DNA from: Gemmobacter lanyuensis
GTDB taxonomy: Bacteria > Pseudomonadota > Alphaproteobacteria > Rhodobacterales > Rhodobacteraceae
Direction of reading: 5' to 3'
Assembly (NCBI RefSeq): GCF_014652355.1
Contig: NZ_BMYQ01000007.1
Span: forward strand, 124,001 to 188,000
DNA: 64,000 nt
Below are positions 1-8,125 of this stretch, piece by piece; the stretch's first letter is position 1; every line of letters begins with the position of its first letter. Both the position numbers and the translations under genes were made by a program. Under the pieces are notes generated by a model. The model saw only the letters and a list, made by a program, of their open reading frames with translations, searched no databases and was not told the DNA's origin.

Positions 1-144
1 GTTTTCACCGATCAGCGCCGTGACCTGGCCGGGGAAAAGGTCAAGCTGCACGCCGTTCAGCGCACGCACACCGGGAAAGGATTTGGAGATGCCGCGAAGG
101 CTCAGCACCGGGGGGGTGGTGCCGGAAGCGGGTTGCGCCTGCAT
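1..144 (-). CDS. rhaT: Sugar ABC transporter ATP-binding protein, N-terminal fragment
   Basis: The first 48 codons of a sugar-importer ATPase run off the left edge. After about 12 variable residues the protein reads VLSLRGISKSFPGVRALNGV, the standard opening of the RbsA/XylG/MglA class of double-ATPase subunits, and it stops at ALIGEN, just before the Walker A glycines. It lies 84 bases downstream of the periplasmic binding protein gene on the same strand, so it is almost certainly the energising subunit of that importer. The rhamnose assignment rests on context only (rhaD, rhaI and a DeoR regulator next door); the sequence present does not show specificity. Confidence 0.85.
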   Translation of the reverse strand, partial: MQAQPASGTTPPVLSLRGISKSFPGVRALNGVQLDLFPGQVTALIGEN

Positions 145-228
145 GAAAACGACCCTGCGAGAGAGAGGGAAGGAAAAGCGGCCCGGCCGGGAGCTGGCCG
201 GGCCTGTGATCAGCCCGAGGGCCTGCGA

Positions 229-1224
229 TCAGAAGATCGACGAGAAAGCGTCGATGTTCGAGGCATCATAGACGAAGGGGTCGGCCATGGCGCCTTCCAA
301 CTTGTCGTCCAGCTTGACGCTGCCCATGCGCCCCATCGGGATTTCGGCGCCCGCTTCGGCCTTGGCGGTGCCATTGGCGAGGTTGTAGGCGATCATCGTG
401 GCCGAATAGCCCAGATCGATCGGGTTCCAGATCGCGAAGGATTTCGAGGCGCCCGATTTCACATGGCCGGCCATTTCCGACGGCAGGCCAAGGCCCGTCA
501 CATTGATCTGGCCGATCTTGCCTGCGTCCGTCACCGCCTGCGCCGCCGCCACGATCCCGACCGAGGTCGGCGCGATGATGGCCTTGAGGTTCGGGTAGGT
601 CTGCATCAGGCCCTGGGCTTCGCGGTAGGATTTGTCGGCCAGGTCATCGCCATAGACGGTGCCCACGACGGTCACGCCCGGGTAGTTGCCCATGACCTTG
701 TTCATCTCTTCGATCCAGGTGTTCTGGTTCGTCGAGGTGGTGGTCGCCGACAGGACCGCAACTTCACCGCCTTCGGGCAGGTTGTCGGCGGCAAGCTTGA
801 TGATCATGTTGCCGATCAGCGGGTTGGACGAGGGGTTGAGGTGCATCATCCGGCCCTCGGGCGCCACGCCCGAATCCCAGGAAATGACGGTGATGCCGCG
901 GTCCATTGCCTTTTTCAGCGTCGGCACCAGCGCGTCGGTGTCATTGGCGGAAACGGCAATGGCATCGACCTTCTGGGCGATCAGGCTGTTGATGACCTCG
1001 ATCTGGCCTTCGGCGGTGGTGTCGGTCGGGCCGGTGTAGATGATTTCCACGTCGCCCAGCTCTTTGGCAGCTTCTTCCGCGCCCTTGGCGGCCGCTTCGA
1101 AAAAGCCGATGCCAAGGGCCTTGACCACCAGCGCGATGCGCTTGGGTTCGGCATGGGCGCCGGTCGCGGCCAGCAGCGCCGTCGCCAGCGCAGCAGTGGT
1201 CAGTGCCTTCTTCAGAATGCTCAT
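229..1224 (-). CDS. rhaS: Periplasmic sugar-binding protein, probably for L-rhamnose
   Basis: A 331-residue type I periplasmic binding protein of the ribose-binding-protein class. A cleavable signal peptide (MSILKKAL, hydrophobic core, cleavage expected after AHA at residue 25) is followed by two Rossmann-like lobes; KRIALVVKALGIGFFEAAAKG begins the first and the ISWDSG segment is typical of the family. It would deliver a sugar to the membrane complex whose ATPase gene follows. It is transcribed away from rhaD-rhaI and lies 32 bases downstream of the DeoR gene, probably in one operon with it. Length and opening match RhaS proteins of rhizobial rhamnose importers; the ligand is inferred from the neighbours. 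Confidence 0.88.
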   Translation of the reverse strand: MSILKKALTTAALATALLAATGAHAEPKRIALVVKALGIGFFEAAAKGAEEAAKELGDVEIIYTGPTDTTAEGQIEVINSLIAQKVDAIAVSANDTDALVPTLKKAMDRGITVISWDSGVAPEGRMMHLNPSSNPLIGNMIIKLAADNLPEGGEVAVLSATTTSTNQNTWIEEMNKVMGNYPGVTVVGTVYGDDLADKSYREAQGLMQTYPNLKAIIAPTSVGIVAAAQAVTDAGKIGQINVTGLGLPSEMAGHVKSGASKSFAIWNPIDLGYSATMIAYNLANGTAKAEAGAEIPMGRMGSVKLDDKLEGAMADPFVYDASNIDAFSSIF

Positions 1225-1256
1225 GTTGTCCTCCCTGAGCGTTGTTGTCCCTGGCG

Positions 1257-2066
1257 CTAGTCCTCCTGCGCGCGGGTCTTTCTGTCTGCCGCGGCCACTT
1301 CGGCCACGATCAACCGGATTTCCGCCGCCTCGAGCATCTGGGCAGCGCGGTCTTCGATGCGGTCATCGGTGACGACCGTATGGATGCGGGCAAGCGGGCA
1401 GAGCAGCAGGCTCGACCGTTTGCCGAATTTCGAACTGTCGGCCAGCACGACCAGCTCATCCGCCTGGTCGATCAGCTTCTGTTCCGCCTGGATCAGCAGG
1501 GGATCGCCCTCCATCAGACCCAGCGCCCCAAGCCCGCGACAGCCCATGAACATGCGCCGGGCGTAGAAATGGCGGCTGCCGTCATCATTGAAGGGGGAAA
1601 GAATGATATTCTGTTCACGATAGATTGCCCCTGCCGGAAGCAGGACAGTGTTCTTGGAATGCTTCAGAAGATGTTCGGCAATCGGGAAACTGTTGGTAAA
1701 GACCTGCAGGCGCTTGGCGGTCAGCGGATGCACCATCTGAAAGGTCGTGGTGCCGCCATTGATGATGATGGCATCGCCATCATCGCACAGCTCCACCGCC
1801 GCCTTGGCGATGGCGCGCTTTTCGGCGGCATGGATGGTTTCGTTCACCGCAAAGGGCCGGGCGTTGATGCCGACAAAGCTGGGCGGCGCAATCGCCTCGG
1901 CCCCGCCGCGCACACGGCGCAGCTTTTTCTGCACGTGAAGCTGGGCAATGTCGCGCCGGATCGTCGCCTCGGAGGCGCCGGTCAGCGCGCAAAGATCGGT
2001 GACCGTGACCACCGGCCGTTCCTGCACGGCGGACAGAATGATCCTGTGGCGTTCGGTCTCGTGCAT
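1257..2066 (-). CDS. rhaR: DeoR-family transcriptional repressor of rhamnose genes
   Basis: A 269-residue DeoR/GlpR regulator. A winged helix-turn-helix occupies residues 8-58 (VTVTDLCALTGASEATIRRD), followed by RRVRGGA and a DeoR C-terminal sugar-phosphate sensor domain with IINGGTTTFQMV. The ATG at 2066 was chosen because GGGAGAA lies 4 bases upstream; an in-frame extension of ten residues upstream has no ribosome site. It is divergent from rhaD and heads the binding-protein operon. DeoR proteins of this class usually repress catabolic genes until a sugar or its phosphate is bound, which fits control of both divergent promoters through the repeats at 2110-2183. Confidence 0.88.
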   Translation of the reverse strand: MHETERHRIILSAVQERPVVTVTDLCALTGASEATIRRDIAQLHVQKKLRRVRGGAEAIAPPSFVGINARPFAVNETIHAAEKRAIAKAAVELCDDGDAIIINGGTTTFQMVHPLTAKRLQVFTNSFPIAEHLLKHSKNTVLLPAGAIYREQNIILSPFNDDGSRHFYARRMFMGCRGLGALGLMEGDPLLIQAEQKLIDQADELVVLADSSKFGKRSSLLLCPLARIHTVVTDDRIEDRAAQMLEAAEIRLIVAEVAAADRKTRAQED

Positions 2067-2109
2067 GGTGTTCTCCCTTGTTGGCAGAGTTTTCATTGGA
2101 TTCGCGCAT

Positions 2110-2183
2110 TGTCAATCATTTTCAATCGCAGAATGTCATTCTGCACCTGCATAATGATTGGTTGTGATCGAAAATGATTGACA
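2110..2183. promoter_or_regulatory. Divergent rhaR/rhaD control region with inverted-repeat operators
   Basis: TGTCAATCATTTTC at 2110-2123 is repeated exactly inverted as GAAAATGATTGACA at 2170-2183. Between them lie a perfect palindrome CAGAATG-T-CATTCTG (2129-2143) and a further ATGATTG half-site near 2153. This AT-rich block is the only intergenic space between the DeoR gene and rhaD, so it is the likely operator and promoter for both directions. The symmetry is read directly; the binding protein is inferred. Confidence 0.7.
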
Positions 2184-2252
2184 TTCCGCCGTAGGCTGGC
2201 ACATTTCGCCCCAAGGAGGCGCGGCACGTTGCCTGCGCGCAGGGAGGACAGG

Positions 2253-4355
2253 ATGGCTATGACCCCCGCCGCCAATCGGCTTGAAAACCTGTGGGATGAC
2301 GCGCTGGCCGCGTCGATGACGGAATCGGAAAAGCTGCTGTATCGGTCGAATCTGCTGGGTTCGGACAAGCGCGTCACCAATTACGGCGGCGGCAATACCA
2401 GCGCGAAAGTGATGGAAATGGACCCGCTGACCGGCGAAATGGCCGAAGTTCTGTGGGTGAAAGGGTCGGGCGGCGATATCGGCTCGATGAAGATGGACGG
2501 GTTTTCCACCCTCTACATGGACAAGCTGCGCGCCCTGAAGGGAAAATATCGCGGGCTTGCCCATGAGGATGAGATGGTGGGCTATCTGCCGCATTGCACC
2601 TTCAACCTCAATCCGCGCGCGGCCAGCATTGATACGCCGCTGCATGCCTATGTGCCACGCAAGCATGTCGATCATGTCCACTCAGATTCGATCATCGCGA
2701 TTGCCGCTTCGGTCAATTCGCGCGAACTGACGGCGGAAATCTTTGGCGATGACATCGGCTGGCTGCCCTGGAAGAAACCGGGCTATGAACTGGGTTTGTG
2801 GCTGGAAAAATTCGCCACCGAAAATCCGCAGGCGCGCGGCTGTGTGCTGGAAAGCCATGGTCTGTTCACCTGGGCGGATGATGCCAAGGACTGTTACCTG
2901 ACGACGCTGGAGATCATCAACAAGGCCGCCGCCTGGCTTGAGGCGAAAACTGCCGGTGTGGTGCCCTTCGGCGGGCCGAAGGTTCCGACGCTGCCCGAGG
3001 CGGAGCGCCGCGCCGTGGCGGCCCGGCTGATGCCGGTGATCCGCGGGCTGATTTCCAAAGAGCGCCATAAGGTTGGCCATTTCGACGATCAACCGGCGGT
3101 GCTGGATTTCGTCGGCTCGCAGGCCTTGGCGACGCTGGCGCCGCTTGGCACCTCGTGCCCCGACCACTTCCTGCGCACGAAGATCCGTCCGCTGGTGGTG
3201 GATTTTGACCCGGCAAACCCGGATCTTGCGGCCACCATCGCCGGGCTGGAAACCGCGATTGCCGACTATCGTGCCGATTATGCCGCCTATTACGACCGCT
3301 GCAAACACCCCGACAGCCCCGCGCTGCGCGATCCGAATGCGGTGGTCTATCTGGTGCCGGGGGTGGGCATGATCACCTTCGCGCTGGACAAGGCGACGGC
3401 GCGGATCTCGGGCGAGTTCTATGTCAATGCGATCAATGTGATGCGCGGCGCCTCCTCCGTTTCGACCTATCAGGGTCTGCCCGAGCAGGAGGCCTTCGAT
3501 ATCGAATACTGGCTTCTGGAAGAGGCCAAGCTGCAGCGGATGCCGAAACCCAAGGCCCTTGCCGGCCGTGTGGCGCTGGTCACCGGCGGGGCAGGGGGGA
3601 TTGGTTCGGCCACGGCGGAACGCTTCCTGAAGGAAGGCGCCTGCGTGGTTCTGGCTGATATCGACGGCAAGGCGGCGGAAGATGTGGCCGCGGGCATGGC
3701 GCGCGTCTTTGGCAAGGATGTGGTCCGCGCGGTGCAGATGAATGTCACGGATGAGGCGCAGGTGATCGCGGCCTATGCCGAGACGGCGGTCGAATTCGGC
3801 GGCCTTGATATTCTGGTCTCGAACGCCGGGATCGCCTCTTCGGCGCCGATCGAGGAGACGACGCTCGCGCTGTGGAACAAGAACATGGACATCCTCTCGA
3901 CCGGGTATTTCCTGGTCTCGCGCGAGGCGTTCAAGCTGTTCCGCACGCAGGATGTGGGCGGTTCGGTGATTTTTGTGGCCTCGAAGAACGGGCTTGCGGC
4001 CTCGCCCAATGCCAGCGCCTATTGCACGGCCAAGGCCGCCGAAATCCATCTGGCGCGCTGCCTTGCGCTGGAAGGGGCCGAGGCGGGCATCCGTGTGAAC
4101 GTGGTGAACCCCGATGCCGTGCTGCGCGGGTCGAAGATCTGGTCGGGCGAATGGCTGGATCAACGCGCCTCGACCTACGGCAAGGACAAGGAGGGGCTGG
4201 AGGAGATGTATCGCCAGCGGTCGATGCTGAAACGCTCGGTCCTGCCCGAGGATATCGCCGAGGGCGCCTATTTCTTCGCCTCGGATCTGTCGGCAAAATC
4301 GACGGGGAATATCCTCAATGTCGATGCCGGCAATGTGCAAGCCTTCACGCGGTGA
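2253..4355 (+). CDS. rhaD: Bifunctional rhamnulose-1-phosphate aldolase / lactaldehyde dehydrogenase
   Basis: A 700-residue fusion. Residues 1 to about 430 are a class II aldolase domain (GGGNTSAK near 46, metal-ligand histidines in HVDHVH at 138-143 and LESHGLF at 199-205). Residues 436-700 are a short-chain dehydrogenase with the NAD motif TGGAGGIG (444-451), NAG (524-526) and catalytic Tyr590-xxx-Lys594. The aldolase half would split L-rhamnulose 1-phosphate into dihydroxyacetone phosphate and L-lactaldehyde, and the dehydrogenase half would oxidise the aldehyde to lactate. The ATG at 2253 has AGGGAGGA four bases upstream; an open extension upstream runs through the operator region and is rejected. 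rhaI starts 4 bases after the stop. Confidence 0.94.
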   Translation: MAMTPAANRLENLWDDALAASMTESEKLLYRSNLLGSDKRVTNYGGGNTSAKVMEMDPLTGEMAEVLWVKGSGGDIGSMKMDGFSTLYMDKLRALKGKYRGLAHEDEMVGYLPHCTFNLNPRAASIDTPLHAYVPRKHVDHVHSDSIIAIAASVNSRELTAEIFGDDIGWLPWKKPGYELGLWLEKFATENPQARGCVLESHGLFTWADDAKDCYLTTLEIINKAAAWLEAKTAGVVPFGGPKVPTLPEAERRAVAARLMPVIRGLISKERHKVGHFDDQPAVLDFVGSQALATLAPLGTSCPDHFLRTKIRPLVVDFDPANPDLAATIAGLETAIADYRADYAAYYDRCKHPDSPALRDPNAVVYLVPGVGMITFALDKATARISGEFYVNAINVMRGASSVSTYQGLPEQEAFDIEYWLLEEAKLQRMPKPKALAGRVALVTGGAGGIGSATAERFLKEGACVVLADIDGKAAEDVAAGMARVFGKDVVRAVQMNVTDEAQVIAAYAETAVEFGGLDILVSNAGIASSAPIEETTLALWNKNMDILSTGYFLVSREAFKLFRTQDVGGSVIFVASKNGLAASPNASAYCTAKAAEIHLARCLALEGAEAGIRVNVVNPDAVLRGSKIWSGEWLDQRASTYGKDKEGLEEMYRQRSMLKRSVLPEDIAEGAYFFASDLSAKSTGNILNVDAGNVQAFTR

Positions 4356-4359
4356 ACCC

Positions 4360-5634
4360 ATGATCGACCCGACCATCCTCGAGGCGGAAAACGCCAAACG
4401 CAGTGCCGCCCTGCAGGCGGATTACGAGGCCCTTGGCGCGCAGCTAGCGCGCCGGGGGATCGAGATCGAGGCGCTGACCACCCGCGCCATGGGCTTTGGT
4501 GTGGCGGTGCCAAGCTGGGGCACTGGCACCGGCGGCACCCGCTTTGCTCGGTTTCCGGGCTTGGGCGAGCCGCGCCATATCTTTGACAAGCTGGACGATT
4601 GCGGGGTGATCCACCGGCTGACCGCAGCGACGCCCAAGGTCAGCCTGCATATCCCCTGGGACAAGGCCGACCCCGCCGATCTGAAGGCCAAGGCCGCGGA
4701 ATACGGGCTGGGGTTCGATGCGATGAATTCGAACACCTTCCAGGACCAGCCGGGGCAGGCGCAAAGCTACAAGTTCGGTTCGCTGTCCCATACCGATGCG
4801 GCGACGCGGGCGCAGGCGGTGGAACATAACCTCGAATGTATCGAGATCGGGCAGGCTCTGGGGTCAAAGGCGCTGACGGTCTGGATCGGGGACGGGTCGA
4901 ATTTCCCCGGCCAGACCTCGCTGTCGCGGCAGTTTGACCGCTATTTGCAGTCGATGAAGGCGATCTACGCGGGGCTGCCCGACGACTGGCGGCTGTTCAG
5001 CGAACATAAGATGTATGAGCCCGCCTTCTACAGCACCGTCGTGCAGGATTGGGGCACGAGCCTTCTGACCGCGCAGGAGCTTGGCCCCAAGGCGCAATGT
5101 CTGGTCGATCTGGGCCATCATGCGCCCAATGTGAATATCGAAATGATCGTGGCGCGACTGGTCAGGGCGGGCAAGCTGGGCGGGTTCCATTTCAACGATT
5201 CCAAATATGGGGACGATGATCTGGATTCCGGCACGATCGAACCCTACCGGCTGTTCCTGGTCTTCAATGAACTGGTCGAGCTGGAGAACACGCCCGGCCT
5301 CGACCTTTCCCATATGATCGACCAGAGCCATAATGTGACCGATCCGATTGAAAGCCTGATCCTTTCGGCCGGGGAAATCCAGCGTGCCTTCGTGCAGGCG
5401 AGCCTTGTGGATCGCGCCGCGCTGGCCGGGTATCAAGATGCGAATGACGCGCTCATGGCCTCGGCCACCTTGCGCGCGGCCTTCCGCACGGATGTGGAGC
5501 CGATCCTCGCCATGGCGCGGCTGCGCAAAGGCGGCGCGATTGACCCGATCGCGACCTATCGCAGCAGCGGGTACCGGGCGCGTGTGTCAGAGATCCGGCC
5601 GCGTGTCTCGGGCGCGGGTGGCGGCATCGTCTGA
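4360..5634 (+). CDS. rhaI: L-rhamnose isomerase
   Basis: A 424-residue sugar isomerase of the RhaI family found in rhizobia and other alphaproteobacteria, which converts L-rhamnose to L-rhamnulose. It is a TIM barrel related to xylose isomerase; metal-ligand residues are visible in SEHKMYEPAFYS, LVDLGHHAPNVN and GFHFNDSKYGDDDLDSG. The ATG at 4360 follows the rhaD stop by 4 bases, so the two genes are translationally linked. With rhaD this makes an isomerase-aldolase route; the rhamnulose kinase needed between them is not in the window and may lie left of it beyond the transporter genes. The gene ends just before a perfect palindromic terminator. Confidence 0.92.
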   Translation: MIDPTILEAENAKRSAALQADYEALGAQLARRGIEIEALTTRAMGFGVAVPSWGTGTGGTRFARFPGLGEPRHIFDKLDDCGVIHRLTAATPKVSLHIPWDKADPADLKAKAAEYGLGFDAMNSNTFQDQPGQAQSYKFGSLSHTDAATRAQAVEHNLECIEIGQALGSKALTVWIGDGSNFPGQTSLSRQFDRYLQSMKAIYAGLPDDWRLFSEHKMYEPAFYSTVVQDWGTSLLTAQELGPKAQCLVDLGHHAPNVNIEMIVARLVRAGKLGGFHFNDSKYGDDDLDSGTIEPYRLFLVFNELVELENTPGLDLSHMIDQSHNVTDPIESLILSAGEIQRAFVQASLVDRAALAGYQDANDALMASATLRAAFRTDVEPILAMARLRKGGAIDPIATYRSSGYRARVSEIRPRVSGAGGGIV

Positions 5635-5645
5635 TTGCCTTTTGG

Positions 5646-5667
5646 GCCGCCCCCGATCGGGGGCGGC
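5646..5667. terminator. Perfect 22-bp palindrome, bidirectional terminator
   Basis: GCCGCCCCCGA followed directly by its exact complement TCGGGGGCGGC. It fills the space between the rhaI stop (5634) and the stop of the convergent lactonase gene (5668), so it can terminate both operons. No long T tract follows on either strand. Confidence 0.75.
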
Positions 5668-6519
5668 TCAGAGTTTCACGGCAGGTTCATCTCGTGCGAA
5701 CGGTACCGGGCCGAGATCGAAGGTGAGGCCCGATTGCGGATGGGCGGCGAGCAGTTCATCCTCCATCCCGCCCTGCGCGGTGGTGGCAAGAAGGCGGCCT
5801 GCGGCAAAGACCGGGCAAGTGGTATTCGGCGCAGGCAGAGACAAGGCACGGTCAAATCGTCCGTCCGGCAGATAGCGGGCGACCCGACCGGCGCCCCATT
5901 GGGCGTTCCAGAGCGCGCCTTCGGCATCCGTCACCGCACCATCGGGCCAGAGCTCGTCCGGCCCGAGGTCAAGAAACACGTCCGGTTGACCTGCGGGCCA
6001 ACCCTCTGGATCGAGTTTTACCCGCCAGATTTTCTGTTGGTCCGTATCCGCGAAATAGGCGCAACTGCGGTCCGGCGCGAAGCAGATGGCGTTCGAAATG
6101 GTGATACGGTCGAACAGCTGCCTCAGCTTCCCTTGATAATAGCGGTAGATTGCACCCAGCTCGGGCTCGGCATTCTTGCCCATCGTGCCAATCCAGAATC
6201 CGCCCCAAGGATCAGCCCGGCCGTCGTTGGACCGGGTTCCAGGCTGATCGGCCTCAAGATCGACAAGCTTGGTGCGGTTGCCCGTTTCAATGTCAAATCG
6301 CCAAAGACCCGTTTCCGAGGCGATGATCAGGGTGGATTGATCGACCCAGCCGGCAGCAGAATGGTGGGTGTCAAAGCTCCAGCTGCGGGTGTTTACCCCC
6401 GTGCTGGCATGCAGTTTCTTGCCGACGATGTCGAACCAGAAAAGTTCCTTCCGCAGTGGATGCCAGAGCGGCCCTTCCCCCAGCAGGCACACACGATCAT
6501 CAAAGACATGGGCAGTCAT
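5668..6519 (-). CDS. SMP-30/gluconolactonase-family sugar lactonase
   Basis: A 283-residue six-bladed propeller of the SMP-30/LRE family. The divalent-metal ligands expected in this family are all present: Glu15 (LGEGPLWH), Asn98 (SNDGRADPWGG), Asn143 (ISNAICF) and Asp193 (WPDGAVTD). The enzyme should hydrolyse a sugar 1,4-lactone to the aldonic acid. It is the last gene of the sugar-oxidation operon, next to a sugar 1-dehydrogenase that makes such lactones and an aldonate dehydratase that uses the product, so L-arabinono-1,4-lactone and D-galactonolactone are the likely substrates. A non-canonical choice of substrate cannot be excluded from sequence. Confidence 0.88.
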   Translation of the reverse strand: MTAHVFDDRVCLLGEGPLWHPLRKELFWFDIVGKKLHASTGVNTRSWSFDTHHSAAGWVDQSTLIIASETGLWRFDIETGNRTKLVDLEADQPGTRSNDGRADPWGGFWIGTMGKNAEPELGAIYRYYQGKLRQLFDRITISNAICFAPDRSCAYFADTDQQKIWRVKLDPEGWPAGQPDVFLDLGPDELWPDGAVTDAEGALWNAQWGAGRVARYLPDGRFDRALSLPAPNTTCPVFAAGRLLATTAQGGMEDELLAAHPQSGLTFDLGPVPFARDEPAVKL

Positions 6520-6575
6520 CCGACTCTCCGGCGTTGGGATAGCGGGCGGCGGTCGACCGCCGCCCGGCTGAAGTT

Positions 6576-8087
6576 TTACTGCAGATCCTCGGGCAGCAAT
6601 GCCGCGGGGATGTTTTGATAGCTCACCGGCCGCAGGAAACGGCGGATTGCCATTGTGCCGACCGAGGTTGCCCCGAAATTCGTCGAGGCCGGGTAGGGCC
6701 CGCCATGCACCATTGCATCGCAGACCTCGACCCCCGTCGGGAAGCCGTTGGCGAGGACGCGCCCTGCCTTGCGTTCCAGCACCGGCATGAGGCGCTGCCC
6801 AAGGGCGCTGTCCTCGGCATCAAGATGCAGCGTGGCGGTCAGCTGCCCGGCGAGGCTTTTGGCAATGGTCACCATCTCCTCTTCCGTTTCTGCCGTCACG
6901 ATCAGACCCAGCGGGCCGAAGACTTCTTCCGACAGGTCGTGATTGGCCAGCCAATCCGAGCCCTTGACGATGAACAGCTGCGGGGTCGCCTGGCGGCGAT
7001 CGCACATCTGCGTCAGCAGCGATTGCACCCCGGTTGTCTCGGCGATGCGATCGCGGCCTTTCACATAGGCCGCGGCGATCCCTTCGGTCAGCATCACTTG
7101 CGCGCCCACCGCCTGCAATGCCGACACGGTTGCGTCGGCCAGGGCTTGCGCCTGATCCGCCCTTACCACCGCAATCCCCGGATTGGTGCAGAACTGACCC
7201 GCCCCCATGGTCAGCGAGCCTGCCCAACCCTTGGCGATTCCCTCGCCACGGGCCGACATTGCGGCCGGAAGAATGAACATCGGGTTAACAGAGCCCAGCT
7301 CGCCGAAAAACGGGATCGGCTCGGGCCGGGCGGCGCAAAGATCAAAGAGGGCGCGTCCCCCGGCAAGCGATCCGGTGAAACCCACGGCCTTTATCAACGG
7401 ATTCGTAACCAGTGCCGTGCCAACCTCACGTTTGCCGCCCTGAATCAGGCTGAACACACCGGGATGGAGGTTGCATGACCGAATCGCAGCAAGCACGGCC
7501 TCGGCCACGATCTCGCCCGTGCCGGGATGGGCCGAATGACCTTTGACCACCACAGGGCAACCTGCAGCCAGCGCGGAAGCGGTGTCACCACCCGCGGTCG
7601 AGAAGGCGAGCGGGAAGTTCGAGGCGCCAAAGACCGCGACCGGCCCGATGGGACGCTGGATCAGGCGGATTTCCGGCCGGGGCAGCGGCTGGCGGTCCGG
7701 CAGCGCTGCATCGACGCGGCGGTCCAGATAGTCGCCATTCCGGATGTGGTTTGCGAAAAGACGCAGCTGGCCCGTTGTGCGCCCGCGTTCGCCCTGCAGA
7801 CGCGCCGCAGGCAGGCCAGTTTCCTGGCTGCCGATTTCGGTGATCGCCTCGGCGCGAGCCTCGATTTCATCGGCGATGGCATCAAGGAAGGCCGCGCGTT
7901 CGGCACGGGTCGTGGCGGAAAAGCTCCAGAACGCCTCCTCGGCTGCCGCGCAGGCGGCGTTCACCAGATCCACATTGCCTGCCGAAAACTGATGCGCCGG
8001 GCCCGAAGCGGGTTCGGAGGGGAAGGTTTCGGTCGTGGAAACCCATTCGCCCGCAACTAGGTGCCGGCCATGAGGAGTGAAATGCAT
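6576..8087 (-). CDS. 2-Ketoglutarate semialdehyde (2,5-dioxovalerate) dehydrogenase
   Basis: A 503-residue aldehyde dehydrogenase of the NADP-preferring class used in oxidative pentose and hexarate pathways. The catalytic cysteine is Cys300 in GAGQFCTNPG and the general base Glu263 in FFGELGSVNP; VFGASNFPLAFS and FTGS (237-240) belong to the cofactor site. It converts 2-oxoglutarate semialdehyde to 2-oxoglutarate, the last step of the non-phosphorylating L-arabinose route. It lies between the lactonase and the sugar dehydrogenase genes of the same operon, 56 bases before the former and 38 after the latter. FGELGSVNP and the length fit the KGSADH group well. Confidence 0.9.
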   Translation of the reverse strand: MHFTPHGRHLVAGEWVSTTETFPSEPASGPAHQFSAGNVDLVNAACAAAEEAFWSFSATTRAERAAFLDAIADEIEARAEAITEIGSQETGLPAARLQGERGRTTGQLRLFANHIRNGDYLDRRVDAALPDRQPLPRPEIRLIQRPIGPVAVFGASNFPLAFSTAGGDTASALAAGCPVVVKGHSAHPGTGEIVAEAVLAAIRSCNLHPGVFSLIQGGKREVGTALVTNPLIKAVGFTGSLAGGRALFDLCAARPEPIPFFGELGSVNPMFILPAAMSARGEGIAKGWAGSLTMGAGQFCTNPGIAVVRADQAQALADATVSALQAVGAQVMLTEGIAAAYVKGRDRIAETTGVQSLLTQMCDRRQATPQLFIVKGSDWLANHDLSEEVFGPLGLIVTAETEEEMVTIAKSLAGQLTATLHLDAEDSALGQRLMPVLERKAGRVLANGFPTGVEVCDAMVHGGPYPASTNFGATSVGTMAIRRFLRPVSYQNIPAALLPEDLQ

Positions 8088-8125
8088 TGCGAGGTCCTTT
8101 CAGAGGAGGAAGCCCTGATCCAGGA

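Noticed and set aside
2682-4397. A 571-codon open frame on the minus strand
   Set aside because: It is antisense to rhaD and has shadow-type composition.
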